64,000 nucleotides of DNA from Bacillus luti (GCF_001884105.1 NZ_MACI01000038.1:1-64000); one strand, 5' to 3'; counted from the stretch's first letter, positions 43,929 through 53,284 are shown. Made by a program: numbers and translations. The notes: generated by a model from the sequence alone, not told the origin.

Positions 43929-44645
43929 CTACAATTCAATTTTATTTCGAAGGCGTTTTACATAATTACGGCTTACTGGAATCGGTTGCTCATCATATCT
44001 ATCTAAATACAAATTATATGTGCCATTATAATAAGGCTTCAGTTCTTGTACATATGACATATTAATTAAATAACTTTTGTGCACACGTAAAAAATCATAT
44101 ACATTTAGTTTATTTTCTAACTCTTGAAGTGTATATGTTGAAATATACTGATTATTTGTTGTATAAATTGAAACCGTCTTATTCTCTTTATTTTTACTTA
44201 CATATACAATATTTTCCGGGAAAATATAACGAATACCCTCTTGACCTTCGATCGGTAATTTTCGCAAACAACTCTTCGCTTGCTTTCCTTGCTCTTTACC
44301 CATTCTATATAAAAGAAATTGCAAATCATCTTCACGAAATGGTCGTAATAAATAATACAATGCTTGGAAACGAAAAGCTGCAATGGACTCTTCTAGATCT
44401 TCGCCTACAAAAATAAATTTTGTATAGCAATTTACTTCCCGTAATAAACCCGCATATTCAAAACCAGTACCATCTAGTAATTTTGAATTTAAAAAAACAA
44501 AATCTGGTGTATGTTTTTTCATCAGAAATAATGATTCTGTTCCTGTCTTTGCTTCAAAACATTCTACATTCCGTATATTTTCAGTAAATTTTTCAGTTAA
44601 AATTTTTCGTTCTTCTGCATTTTCCATAATCAGTAAAATTTTCAT
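43929..44645 (-). CDS. LytTR-family DNA-binding regulator with degenerate receiver
   Basis: A 238-residue protein with a receiver-like domain (about 1-120) and a LytTR DNA-binding domain (about 135-238: IRYIFPENIVYVSKNKENK, HKSYLINMSYV, PVSRNYVKRL). The receiver lacks the phosphorylation machinery: MEN replaces the acidic pair, Asn replaces the acceptor Asp in FVFLNSKLLDG, and Arg replaces the Lys in LLRPF. No kinase gene is adjacent. Start ATG 44645 follows AGGTGG. It lies 120 bases upstream of cstA on the same strand and is the likely regulator of cstA. Confidence 0.88.
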   Translation of the reverse strand: MKILLIMENAEERKILTEKFTENIRNVECFEAKTGTESLFLMKKHTPDFVFLNSKLLDGTGFEYAGLLREVNCYTKFIFVGEDLEESIAAFRFQALYYLLRPFREDDLQFLLYRMGKEQGKQAKSCLRKLPIEGQEGIRYIFPENIVYVSKNKENKTVSIYTTNNQYISTYTLQELENKLNVYDFLRVHKSYLINMSYVQELKPYYNGTYNLYLDRYDEQPIPVSRNYVKRLRNKIEL

Positions 44646-44741
44646 TTCTTCAACCACCTAATTCTTTTGTCCGTATGTCCTGTTGTATACATTCGCTTTT
44701 ATAAGAAATAATCCCTTTTTCTTACTATACCATTATTTATC

Positions 44742-44785
44742 TAAAAAAACAGAAAAAAGGAAACCATCACGGTTCCCTCTGTTTT
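44742..44785 (-). terminator. niaP terminator
   Basis: AAACAGAGGGAACC-type arm with AACAGA/TCTGTT base and GGAACC/GGTTCC core (minus-strand reading), flanked by A and T runs. It follows repeat copy B. Confidence 0.8.
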
Positions 44786-44852
44786 TTTATCCCGATTGGT
44801 GCGGGCTAATAATGAGTAGGGAAAGCCCCCCACTCATCAAATTTTCACTTTA
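44786..44852 (-). repeat. 3'-end tandem-hairpin repeat, copy B (after niaP)
   Basis: In the niaP sense it begins with the stop codon (TAAAGTGAAAA), then stem GATGAGT/ACTCATT with a G/C-rich inner stem, then CCCG/CGGG ending GGGATAAA. The outer stem differs from copies A and C by a C-G to G-C swap. Confidence 0.72.
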
Positions 44853-46049
44853 TATTAATTCCCGTTGCTTCGTTTCTTGCCCAAGTACTATTACAGCCAC
44901 AACGCCAATTAAAATTGATCCGCAGAAAATCGTAAATATTAACGATAATGAAGCTTGTGAAGCAACTAAATATCCTACTAGTAGCGGTCCAAGAATACCA
45001 CCAATACGACCGAATGCCGCTGCCATCCCTGCACCTGTACCACGAATAACTGTTGGATACTGTTCAGGTGTATAAGCGTATAACGCACCCCAAGCACCTA
45101 AATTGAAGAAGGATAATAACATACCTGCCACGATTAAAACTGTTAATGACTCTGCAACGCCAAACAAGTAAGCACTGCACGCTGTACCGATTAAATACGT
45201 AACTAAAACAAATTTACGACCAAGACGTTCAATAAACCAAGCGGCAGTAAAATAACCTGGAAGTTGAGCTAATGTCATAATAAGAACGTACTGGAAACTC
45301 TTTATTAAACTAAATCCTTTTAGTACCATTACACTAGGTAACCAAAGGAACATTCCATAATAGGAAAAGACAACACAAAACCATAAAATCCATAGCATAA
45401 TTGTAGCTTTACGATATTCTCCAGACCAAACTGATTTTATATTTTCAATAACAGATGGTCTTTTTTCAACTTTTTGGAATCTTGGAGAATCCGGCAAATT
45501 CCATCTTAAATATAAAGCGTATAGCGCTGGAACCGCACTCAATACCATCGCAACTTCCCAACCATATTTCGGAATAACAAAATACGAGATAAGTGCTGCA
45601 ATTAGCCAGCCACCTGCCCAAAAACTTTCTAATAGCACAACAATTTTGCCTCGTTCATGTGCTTCAACACTCTCTGATACTAGTGTAGAGGCAACCGGCA
45701 ACTCTCCGCCAAGCCCCATACCAATTACAAATCGTAACACGAGGAACATCGCGAGTGTCGTCGTTAAAGCCGTTAAACCACTGCCGATAGAAAATAGTAA
45801 TAATGTAATAATAAAGACTGATTTCCGTCCTATTTTATCTGATAATATTCCAAATATAAGTGCCCCTACTGCCATACCAATTGAGTTAATACTACCTATC
45901 CAGCCCATTTCCTGACTCGTTAATCCCCAATCTTTTTGCAGCGCTACCATTACAAATGAAAGCATTCCAACATCCATTGCATCAAATAACCATCCAAGCC
46001 CCGCTATACCAAGTAGCTTTCGCTTCGAAATTTCTTTTACCTTGCCCAC
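44850..46049 (-). CDS. niaP: MFS niacin/nicotinate transporter NiaP
   Basis: A 399-residue 12-helix major facilitator protein. The sequence closely follows B. subtilis NiaP (YceI): MGKVKEISKRKLLGIAGLGW then LFDAMDVGMLSFVMVALQ, GFGLGGELPVAS-like GMGLGGELPVASTLVSE near 116-132 and YTPEQYPTVIRGTGAG near 330-345. NiaP imports nicotinate or nicotinamide for NAD salvage and is repressed by NiaR in Bacillus. A 9-bp imperfect palindrome before the start (46075-46100) is a candidate operator. Repeat copy B begins at its stop codon. Confidence 0.85.
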   Translation of the reverse strand: MGKVKEISKRKLLGIAGLGWLFDAMDVGMLSFVMVALQKDWGLTSQEMGWIGSINSIGMAVGALIFGILSDKIGRKSVFIITLLLFSIGSGLTALTTTLAMFLVLRFVIGMGLGGELPVASTLVSESVEAHERGKIVVLLESFWAGGWLIAALISYFVIPKYGWEVAMVLSAVPALYALYLRWNLPDSPRFQKVEKRPSVIENIKSVWSGEYRKATIMLWILWFCVVFSYYGMFLWLPSVMVLKGFSLIKSFQYVLIMTLAQLPGYFTAAWFIERLGRKFVLVTYLIGTACSAYLFGVAESLTVLIVAGMLLSFFNLGAWGALYAYTPEQYPTVIRGTGAGMAAAFGRIGGILGPLLVGYLVASQASLSLIFTIFCGSILIGVVAVIVLGQETKQRELI

Positions 46050-46074
46050 AAGAAGTCCTCCTTACACAGCTGTC

Positions 46075-46100
46075 TTTACACATCATTTTACATGTGTGAA
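46075..46100 (-). promoter_or_regulatory. Palindrome upstream of niaP, possible NiaR operator
   Basis: TTTACACAT (46075-46083) and ATGTGTGAA (46092-46100) are inverted with one mismatch and an 8-base spacer, 26 bases before the niaP start. Assignment to NiaR is inference. Confidence 0.4.
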
Positions 46101-46192
46101 TTGTATAAGTAAAATACTTTCGTTTAAAAAATTCTCCTTCATCATTCCCGAGAAATAAAATATTTATCAAAAATGAACAAATAAAAAAAGTA

Positions 46193-46213
46193 GCGATATT
46201 CCGCTACTTTTTT
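46193..46213 (-). terminator. Terminator of the glycosyltransferase operon
   Basis: AAAAAGTAGCG and CGCTACTTTTT around a 5-base loop. The TagA-like stop codon lies inside the stem. Confidence 0.85.
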
Positions 46214-46944
46214 GAACGCATTACTTCTTTTAGAAATTCCGCTAATACTAATTGACGGCGCCAACGTGTTGGATTACTACATAATCTATAAAACCATTCT
46301 AAGTTAATAGCTTGAATCCATTTTGGGGCACGTGTTACCTCTCCAGCCCATACGTCTAAACTTCCCCCTACTCCAACAGCCATTTTCGTTTCTAAACGGT
46401 GCTTATTCGTTTGGATGAAGTTCTCTTGTCTTGGGAAACCAAGTGCAACAAGCAATAGGTCTGGTTTTGCCTCTTGAATACGAGAAACAATATTCTCTTC
46501 TTCTTCTTGTTTAAAATATCCATCTTGTGTACCCACAATAGATACCGCTGAATACGTCTTCGTTAAATGATCTGCTGCAGCTTGTACAACATGTGGTTTT
46601 GCACCTAATAAGAAAACTGATACTGGTTTATTCTCTTCGGATAACTTCGCAAATAAATTACACATTAAATCAAAACCTGCTACACGTTCTTTTAAAGGTG
46701 TACCCAGCATACCACTTGCTTTTACAACTCCAATACCATCAGGTGTAATTAAATCTGTATTTAATAACGTTTTATGGAACTTTTCATCCTTTTTTGCGCA
46801 CATAACAATTTCAGGATTTGCTGTTACTACTTGAAAAGTATGAGCTTGCTCCACTTCTAGCTGTTTCTTTAAATATTGGATTGTTTCATCCATTGTCATT
46901 GTGGAGAAAGGGACACCTAGAATATCAACCTTTTGTACTTCCAT
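46204..46944 (-). CDS. WecB/TagA/CpsF-family glycosyltransferase
   Basis: A 246-residue GT26 enzyme, the type that adds N-acetylmannosamine (TagA) or a related sugar to a lipid-linked GlcNAc. Signature stretches are QVVTANPEIVMCAKKDEKFHKTLLNTDLITPDGIGVV near 38-74, with the conserved T and PDG(I/V)G(V/I), and LLVALGFPRQENFIQTNK with GVGGSLDVWAGEVTRAP near 163-205. It lacks a signal peptide. It follows the GT4 gene by 15 bases and ends the operon. Whether the product is a wall teichoic acid linkage unit or an exopolysaccharide is open. Confidence 0.92.
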   Translation of the reverse strand: MEVQKVDILGVPFSTMTMDETIQYLKKQLEVEQAHTFQVVTANPEIVMCAKKDEKFHKTLLNTDLITPDGIGVVKASGMLGTPLKERVAGFDLMCNLFAKLSEENKPVSVFLLGAKPHVVQAAADHLTKTYSAVSIVGTQDGYFKQEEEENIVSRIQEAKPDLLLVALGFPRQENFIQTNKHRLETKMAVGVGGSLDVWAGEVTRAPKWIQAINLEWFYRLCSNPTRWRRQLVLAEFLKEVMRSKK

Positions 46945-46959
46945 AATTAACTATCCTCT

Positions 46960-48060
46960 CTATTTCAATAAAAGTTTTTTATATGCATTACGAGTATCTT
47001 CATACAGATTCTTTAGTGAGAAATGAGTAGATGCGTGATTATACAAACGATTTCCCATCGCTTCTAATTCATTATTCAACCATTTTTCATAAGCACTTTC
47101 TAATGCACTTGCTAACGAATCTACATCACCAATTGGTACAATCCATCCATACGTATCATCGACTATTAACTTGCTCATGTCACCTACATTTGTTGCAATA
47201 GATGTTAAGCGTTGATTCGCCGCCTCTAATAAAACAAGAGGGAAACTTTCACTATAAGAGGTTAACAAATTAATGTGTGCAGATGCATATAATTCTTTTG
47301 AATCTGTACGAAAACCTAGAAAAATCACCTTATCCTCTAAGCCTTTTTGTTTCACCATCTCTTTTAATTCTGCTTCTATAGGTCCATCACCAAGCAGAAG
47401 CACCTTTATATTTGGAATTTCAGTTTTTTGTAACGCTTCAAATAAAATATTATGACCTTTAACGGGATGAAGACGTGCCACTTGAATGGCCGTAAATACT
47501 CCTTCGCCGATGCCAAATTCACTCTTATCATAAGGCTTTGCTGGAGTGTTATCATACTCGATTCCGTTATAAACTGTACAAATTTTCTCTTCTGGTACAC
47601 CAAGTTTCATTATATTTTCTTTGAAATTTTCCGTAATTGCAAAGAACAAATCTACCTTCCTGAAAGAACGTAAATTTAACTTCGTAAATATCCATCCTTT
47701 TAATCCCCTCTTCATAAAATCCAAAGTTGGATCACTGTGGACAGTCATTATCCATTTCGCTTTTATACCTTTTTTCAAGAGGGAGAGATAGAAATTTGCT
47801 CGTGCGCCATGTGTATGCACAATGTCAAATTGGTTTTCATTAATAAATGCCTTTATTTTTGAAAGAATTGATAGGTCGTACCGAGATGATTGAGTAAAAA
47901 CATGCACTTGAATACCGAGGTTCCTCGCCTCTCTAGCGATCGCACCTTCTTCAAATACCATTAATTCCACTTCTTCCTTTGAAAATTGAGATAAAAGTGA
48001 AATAATATGTGTTTTTCCCCCACCTTCTTCTGCACCAGCATTCATATGCAACACTTTCAT
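46960..48060 (-). CDS. GT4-family glycosyltransferase
   Basis: A 366-residue GT-B fold transferase. It begins MKVLHMNAGAEEGGGKTHIISLLSQF, with the glycine-rich acceptor-side loop, and has VARLHPVKGHNILFEALQ near 194-211 and SYSESFPLVLLEAANQRLTSIATNVGD near 268-294 containing the E-x7-E-like motif of the family. Cytoplasmic, peripheral. It lies between the O-antigen-polymerase-like gene and the TagA-like gene in one transcript, so it probably builds a repeat unit or a lipid-linked glycan. Confidence 0.93.
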   Translation of the reverse strand: MKVLHMNAGAEEGGGKTHIISLLSQFSKEEVELMVFEEGAIAREARNLGIQVHVFTQSSRYDLSILSKIKAFINENQFDIVHTHGARANFYLSLLKKGIKAKWIMTVHSDPTLDFMKRGLKGWIFTKLNLRSFRKVDLFFAITENFKENIMKLGVPEEKICTVYNGIEYDNTPAKPYDKSEFGIGEGVFTAIQVARLHPVKGHNILFEALQKTEIPNIKVLLLGDGPIEAELKEMVKQKGLEDKVIFLGFRTDSKELYASAHINLLTSYSESFPLVLLEAANQRLTSIATNVGDMSKLIVDDTYGWIVPIGDVDSLASALESAYEKWLNNELEAMGNRLYNHASTHFSLKNLYEDTRNAYKKLLLK

Positions 48061-48099
48061 TTCTTACATCCCCCATTTTTCTTTTTATTTACTCTAACA

Positions 48100-48133
48100 A
48101 AATAAAAGCTAACATATGCTAGCTTTTATTTTT
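48100..48133 (-). terminator. Terminator after the polymerase-like gene
   Basis: AAAATAAAAGCTA and TAGCTTTTATTTT in minus-strand reading with a short loop, before the GT4 gene; may permit read-through. Confidence 0.75.
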
Positions 48134-48136
48134 CTA

Positions 48137-49543
48137 TCATTCAATTTCCAAGTCAACTATTAAATATGCCATGATTAATACTAAATAAAAACTTACTCCC
48201 GGTGACATTAAAATATGACCAGCTATAAATGAGATACCTAATCCGAGAAGTATCGATGCAATCACCATTGCATATTTCACTGTGAATACTTGTCTAAATT
48301 TAGTAAATACACATACGATAAATTTAATACCAAAGTATAAGAATGGAACTACGAGTAAAATGAATCCGATGATTCCGAACGAATAGAACCAATCATGGAA
48401 GTCACGTTCAATTAATTTCGGCTCTGCTTTATAGTTACCAGCATAACCCATACCTAATAATTTTTGAGAAGTTGGGGCTTCTTTATAGAAGTCTTTATAC
48501 ATTTGCTCAAATAATTGACGCCCACTGAAAATGATAGCTTGTGTTTCTTCTTTTTTCTCTGCAACTTTCTCTTTTTCTTTTTCCTTCTCTTTTTCTTTCT
48601 CTGTAACAGGCGGTTTATGCTCTTTGCCTGCTCCCGGCTCTTTTTTCTTCTCTTCCTTTTTCGCAGTCTGTTGGTCTTCAATTAATTGAACATGAATACC
48701 CATATTTTTTAGAAATGGTGAAAAAGGTGTATACGCCATGATTCCTACAAAAACGGTCATTGCAATAAAACCGTTTAATAAATATATATTTTTCTTTCCT
48801 TTTTTACCTTGTGTAAAGGCTTGAATAAAGCACATAACAACCGCAATCGCCATCGTTGCGTAAATTGCTCCTACGCCAACCTTCGTACCAACTGCAAATA
48901 ATGAAAAAACAACTAAAACGGAAGGAATCCAGTAGTATATTTTTCCCATACTTTTTGTTTTTTCAATCGAATATAAAACAACAATCGGACACATGATCGC
49001 TAAGATAGACCCTAACTCATTACCTGCATAAAACCAGCCACGTGATCCTAACTTTAACCACTCATAATTATTGTAATCTGTTCCTGTTGCAATCGAAACT
49101 ACCATTACTATTCCCGTAATTAATGATGCATACGTAATATAGTCACGCATTTTTGAATGTCTTTTTTCTTTTAATGATTTAAAAACAAATACATAACAAG
49201 TAAGCATAACAAATGGATATAACGCTTTTGCTATAAACTTGATTTCCTCTGTCAGTACCATAGGATCCTTTGTAAATTTATTATTTACCAATCCAATAGC
49301 GAAAACTATTCCAACTAGGATTATATACGATATATATTTTATACTTCCTTTTTTCTTTGTTTGAATTAAAATATATATTCCACCTAGAAACATAACGAAT
49401 AAGCGTGAAATAACTCCAATAGTCGTATCAATTTTTAGAACCATTATACAGAATGCTGTAAGCAAATCTAAAATTGGTTGCAACAAAATAAAGATTAGTA
49501 GAAAATTTTCAAATTTATTACTCTTACCATTTTCGCTTAACAT
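48137..49543 (-). CDS. O-antigen ligase/polymerase-like membrane protein with Lys/Glu-rich loop
   Basis: A 468-residue protein with about 11-12 hydrophobic helices, similar in plan to Wzy/WaaL-type proteins. A large hydrophilic loop between helices (about residues 285-340) holds a Lys/Glu-rich stretch with a six-fold EK repeat (315-326). Such loops normally carry the active-site region of polymerases, but the charged repeat itself is not conserved in families I know. Genes downstream encode a GT4 and a TagA-like transferase, so it likely polymerises or ligates a surface glycan. No catalytic residue can be named. Confidence 0.8.
   Translation of the reverse strand: MLSENGKSNKFENFLLIFILLQPILDLLTAFCIMVLKIDTTIGVISRLFVMFLGGIYILIQTKKKGSIKYISYIILVGIVFAIGLVNNKFTKDPMVLTEEIKFIAKALYPFVMLTCYVFVFKSLKEKRHSKMRDYITYASLITGIVMVVSIATGTDYNNYEWLKLGSRGWFYAGNELGSILAIMCPIVVLYSIEKTKSMGKIYYWIPSVLVVFSLFAVGTKVGVGAIYATMAIAVVMCFIQAFTQGKKGKKNIYLLNGFIAMTVFVGIMAYTPFSPFLKNMGIHVQLIEDQQTAKKEEKKKEPGAGKEHKPPVTEKEKEKEKEKEKVAEKKEETQAIIFSGRQLFEQMYKDFYKEAPTSQKLLGMGYAGNYKAEPKLIERDFHDWFYSFGIIGFILLVVPFLYFGIKFIVCVFTKFRQVFTVKYAMVIASILLGLGISFIAGHILMSPGVSFYLVLIMAYLIVDLEIE
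48566..48601 (-). repeat. In-frame GAGAAA/GAAAAA hexanucleotide repeats
   Basis: Six tandem Glu-Lys codon pairs in the polymerase-like gene, pure purine on the coding strand. Length change by slippage in multiples of six would keep the frame. Confidence 0.75.
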
Positions 49544-49814
49544 TTAGAACCTCCATAACTATTACCTAATTTCAATCTATACAGTTGATATTTTTTATTA
49601 TCTCAAATATTTATTATAACATATATTTTTCAATTAAACGTCTCACATTTCTCCCTCCATTTACCTTATAGAAAAAAAGCAAATTTGTATTTCCAAGCGC
49701 TTTCTTTCCTCATTTTTTCTTTTTTTCTACATGTAACGAAAATGCATTGTTATTTACATAACTTTAGTGTATATTTTTTCTCTGGAACATCTTTAGGAGG
49801 AAGGGATTACAGCC

Positions 49815-50447
49815 ATGTTATTAATCGACATATTTACGTTTCTTGGCATTATCGCCGCTGCTATTTCCGGTACATTAGTTGGTTTAAAAAAAGATTTAGA
49901 TTTATTCGGTGTCCTTTGTTTAGCTGTAGCTACTGCGCTCGGCGGCGGTATTATTCGTGATATTATGATCGGTAACCTGCCTCCTGTCGCATTTGTAAAA
50001 CCTATTTACTTTTTCGTAAGCGTATTATCAGCATTATTTACTTGTATGTTTTTTGAACGTATTAATAAACTTCAAGTCGTTATTATGCTTTCTGATGCTG
50101 TTGGCTTAGGCGTATTTACAGCTATTGGTGCAAATGCGGCAATGTCACATCATGTTGACGCCTCATTTTTAGTAGTTTCAATGGGAGTCATTACAGGTAT
50201 TGGAGGCGGTATTTTGCGTGACATTTGCGCTCAAGATATCCCTTACGTATTCCGAAAAGAGATTTACGCAATCGCTTCTATCTTAGGAGCAATTAGCTTC
50301 CTAATCACACATGCAATGGGTGCGCACGTATTAGCTTTCTATGTTTGCTTATTAGTAACATTCGTTATTCGTGTCGTCACTGTGATATATAATGTACATT
50401 TCCCAGTTTTCTTTAAAACACATGCTAAGATTAATAAAAGCCATTAA
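49815..50447 (+). CDS. TRIC-type cation channel family protein (UPF0126, YvgT-like)
   Basis: A 210-residue protein with seven hydrophobic helices. It shows the internal duplication of the family: AISGTLVGLKKDLDLFGVLCLAVATALGGGIIRDIMIGN near 15-54 and GVFTAIGANAAMSHHVDASFLVVSMGVITGIGGGILRDI near 95-133, each with the GG(G)xxRD motif. Bacterial TRIC homologues conduct K+ and Na+. GGAGGAAGGG precedes the start. Monocistronic. Confidence 0.93.
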   Translation: MLLIDIFTFLGIIAAAISGTLVGLKKDLDLFGVLCLAVATALGGGIIRDIMIGNLPPVAFVKPIYFFVSVLSALFTCMFFERINKLQVVIMLSDAVGLGVFTAIGANAAMSHHVDASFLVVSMGVITGIGGGILRDICAQDIPYVFRKEIYAIASILGAISFLITHAMGAHVLAFYVCLLVTFVIRVVTVIYNVHFPVFFKTHAKINKSH

Positions 50448-50476
50448 GAGAATTCTACTTAGAATTCTCTTAATTT
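50446..50476 (+). terminator. TRIC-like gene terminator
   Basis: TTAAGAGAATTCTA and TAGAATTCTCTTAA around a 2-base loop, then T residues. Confidence 0.75.
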
Positions 50477-50545
50477 ATATACTATTCTACACACTAATAT
50501 AGAGTAATTGTATATAAAAATATATAATTATATAAGAACCAAAAA

Positions 50546-50559
50546 TGAAAACGCTTTAC
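50546..50559 (+). promoter_or_regulatory. Possible CcpA cre-like site before hemAT
   Basis: TGAAAACGCTTTAC matches the cre pattern TGWAANCGNTNWCA at all but the last two positions, 18 bases before the hemAT start. Confidence 0.35.
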
Positions 50560-50576
50560 AAACAGGGGGAAGAACA

Positions 50577-51878
50577 ATGCTTGGGGTTTTTAAAAAACAC
50601 ACTACTAAAACAAGCACCAGTATAATCGAATTAAGTAAGGACAAACAAATAATCTTTAACATTCCTGCTAATTCTGAATTAAAAATCCAAATGGATATGC
50701 TACATATTTCAAAAGAAGATTTACAAATTGTAAAAGTACTACAGCCCTTTATTTATGAAGAGATAGATTGGATTACAGACAAGTTCTATGCCAATATTAC
50801 AAAACAACCTAATTTAATTCATGTTATTGAACGTTACAGCTCTATTCCAAAACTAAAACAAACTTTAAAAACACATATAACAGAATTATTCAGCGGAAAT
50901 ATGCACGAAGATTTTATTGAACAACGTGTTAGAATCGCTAAAAGACATGTGCAAATTGGTTTACATAGAAAGTGGTATACTGCCGCTTATCAAGAACTAT
51001 TCCGCTCTATCATGAAGATTTTGCAAACAAAAATTACAACAATCGAGGATTTTTCTCATTCTATAAACGTAATAAATAAATTATTCACCCTCGAACAAGA
51101 ACTTGTTCTTGCGGCTTATGAAGCAGAGTATGAAAGAATGCAAAAAGAACATGAAAAAGAAAAAGAAATAACAGCTATGACAATTACACATATCGCAACA
51201 GAACTAGCATCTGTATCTGAAAAAACAAGCTCTTCTATTCAAGAATTAACCGCTAAATCGGAAACGATTGTAGAAATCGCTAAAACAGGTACATCATTAG
51301 CTATCACATCGGAAGAAAAAGCAAATAAGGGTAAAGAACAATTAAATCAGCAAAACAAACGAATGGAATCCATTCAAACGAATATGGAAACCATCATTAC
51401 AGATACGCATGAACTTCTCGATATCTCTAACAAAATTAACGAAATTATAGATATCGTAAAATCAATTGCAGAGCAAACAAATTTACTCGCACTAAATGCT
51501 GCTATTGAATCTGCACGTGCTGGAGAATTTGGTAAAGGTTTTTCTGTTGTAGCTGGAGAAATTCGCAAGTTATCCGAGCAAACGAAAGAATCTATATTCA
51601 ACGTTACAAAACTCGTTGAAAAAACAAATGAACAGATTATTCGTGTCTCTTCTTCCGTAAAACAAATTAGTTCTCTCGTGTCTGAAGGAACGGATAGTAT
51701 GTATGCAACAGATCAATACTTCCAAGAAATCGTAAACGATATGTCTAACTCAAAAGAACAGACTAAAAAAATTGAGAATGAGTTAGAAACTATTTCACAA
51801 GTAATGAAAGGTATTCAAGACGATTCTTCAAAAATGGCCCTAACAGCTGATAGCTTACAACTGGAACTAAACCGTTAA
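50577..51878 (+). CDS. hemAT: Globin-coupled aerotaxis receptor HemAT
   Basis: A 433-residue soluble chemoreceptor. The N-terminal globin-coupled sensor domain (about 35-185) has proximal haem ligand His124 ([11 protein letters not shown]) and Tyr71, matching His123 and Tyr70 of B. subtilis HemAT. The C-terminal signalling domain is a long coiled coil whose tip is [37 protein letters not shown] (about 300-336). No membrane segments. Start ATG 50577 follows AGGGGGA; the ORF track could extend upstream but without a site. Senses oxygen for aerotaxis. Confidence 0.94.
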   Translation: MLGVFKKHTTKTSTSIIELSKDKQIIFNIPANSELKIQMDMLHISKEDLQIVKVLQPFIYEEIDWITDKFYANITKQPNLIHVIERYSSIPKLKQTLKTHITELFSGNMHEDFIEQRVRIAKRHVQIGLHRKWYTAAYQELFRSIMKILQTKITTIEDFSHSINVINKLFTLEQELVLAAYEAEYERMQKEHEKEKEITAMTITHIATELASVSEKTSSSIQELTAKSETIVEIAKTGTSLAITSEEKANKGKEQLNQQNKRMESIQTNMETIITDTHELLDISNKINEIIDIVKSIAEQTNLLALNAAIESARAGEFGKGFSVVAGEIRKLSEQTKESIFNVTKLVEKTNEQIIRVSSSVKQISSLVSEGTDSMYATDQYFQEIVNDMSNSKEQTKKIENELETISQVMKGIQDDSSKMALTADSLQLELNR

Positions 51879-51943
51879 GGTAAAACTTAGGTCCGTAGCG
51901 ATTTTTCATCTCCGCTCACGACTAATTCTCACCTTCCATCAAC

Positions 51944-51976
51944 AAAAAAAGAATCCAAAGCGGATTCTTTTTATTT
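51944..51976. terminator. Bidirectional terminator between hemAT and the GT-C-like gene
   Basis: AAAAAGAATCC and GGATTCTTTTT around AAAGC with flanking A/T runs. Confidence 0.88.
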
Positions 51977-53284
51977 TCTGAAGAATATTTTTTGACAGTA
52001 AACGTAACTCATATAAACACCAAAACTTTGTAAAATAAACAATGCCGGCATAATAATATTATAATACGCCACATCTATTTGGAATAACCTTAACAATACG
52101 TATCCGCTAATTAACAATACGAACAACATATATCCTTCGTGTTGCTGTTTCTTAATAAGGAAGTGTAATAAGGCTATAGCCATAAACAACGTTACGGCTA
52201 TATATATAAGTTTTTCATATTTAAACAGAATAGAATTTGTTCCCTCGTTTGAAAACTGATTCATTACTGGTTTTAAGGGTTTAAATCTTTCTCCCTCAAT
52301 CTCTTTTAACTTTTGATTCATATACTCTGTTACACTTTGATTTTTTGGTATCTTTTCCTCACTTTGAGTTTTCCCAATTAAAACAGATTGAACATACGTC
52401 TCGTTCGAAATCGTATATTGTGACATTCCCATTGTATTAATCCCATAACTCACACCAAAATGAACGCTATAAAACAAAATGAGTATCCCTATCATCTTTA
52501 ATAGCACTTTTTGTTTCGTTGCCGATTGAAAGAATTCAATCAACAACACATATACAGTGATAAAAATAGGAAAGAATAACCCCATCGGAAAAATCATATT
52601 GCTAAATGCAAATAAAATCGATGAGAGCACCCACATATAAGGATGATCTAATCCTCTATATAAGAGTATGTAACAAGCAAAGTAAAATAAAAATATCGCA
52701 AGTGATTCTGGCGTTAATAAGGAGCTCATAAATATATTTGGAATATATAGAGCGTAAAATACAGACGCAATACGACCACACTCTTCCCCAAATATCATAG
52801 CAGCAATACGATAAATGAAAAATACAGTCCCTATGCAAAATAAAATATTACATAACTGCAATACGAATACTGTATCACCAAATATACGAATAATAATTGA
52901 TTCATAAATAATAAAAGGTAACTGAGTTATATTCCCGACATAATTGCCAAGTGCAATCTGCTTGGCAAACTCAAACATAACTTTCATATCACCGATTAGC
53001 GGAACATCTACAAATAGAACCACACTAAGTCTCGCAACTATAGATATACTTAAAAGAAAAATAAGAAATTGTTTATCTGTAAAACGATACTGTAAAATCG
53101 ATGAAACTAACAGCATAAGAATAACAAAAATCACCAATACAATTGTTACGCTTGTTGTATTCCCTCCAAAAAATTGCTTACTTGTTTCAAATGCTGACCA
53201 ACAACTATAAACAAAAAATGCAAGCATCGCACCGATCACTATTTTACTAAAGAAAGATGAAAAATTTGTTTGTATATGATTCAT
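51971..53284 (-). CDS. GT-C-like multi-membrane glycosyltransferase, paralogue 1
   Basis: A 437-residue membrane protein with about 11-12 helices. The extracytoplasmic first loop has an acidic residue after a hydrophobic stretch (VPLIGDMKVMFEFAK near 97-111), as in ArnT/PMT-type enzymes using polyprenyl-phosphate sugars. It is similar to the proteins at 60282-61739 and 61804-63264, for example in the blocks YALYIPNIFMSSLLTPESLAIFLFYF and CNILFCIGTVFFIYRI. The C-terminal soluble part is shorter. No ribosylated acceptor is known; sugar and substrate cannot be named. Confidence 0.7.
   Translation of the reverse strand: MNHIQTNFSSFFSKIVIGAMLAFFVYSCWSAFETSKQFFGGNTTSVTIVLVIFVILMLLVSSILQYRFTDKQFLIFLLSISIVARLSVVLFVDVPLIGDMKVMFEFAKQIALGNYVGNITQLPFIIYESIIIRIFGDTVFVLQLCNILFCIGTVFFIYRIAAMIFGEECGRIASVFYALYIPNIFMSSLLTPESLAIFLFYFACYILLYRGLDHPYMWVLSSILFAFSNMIFPMGLFFPIFITVYVLLIEFFQSATKQKVLLKMIGILILFYSVHFGVSYGINTMGMSQYTISNETYVQSVLIGKTQSEEKIPKNQSVTEYMNQKLKEIEGERFKPLKPVMNQFSNEGTNSILFKYEKLIYIAVTLFMAIALLHFLIKKQQHEGYMLFVLLISGYVLLRLFQIDVAYYNIIMPALFILQSFGVYMSYVYCQKIFFRK

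Noticed and set aside
48454-48681. Lys/Arg-rich 75-residue ORF overlapping the EK repeat
   Set aside because: An alternate frame of the purine-rich repeat in the polymerase-like gene; no ribosome binding site.
51179-51878. HemAT considered as a membrane chemoreceptor fragment
   Set aside because: The N-terminal globin domain with His124 and Tyr71 is complete and no membrane helix is expected in this family.
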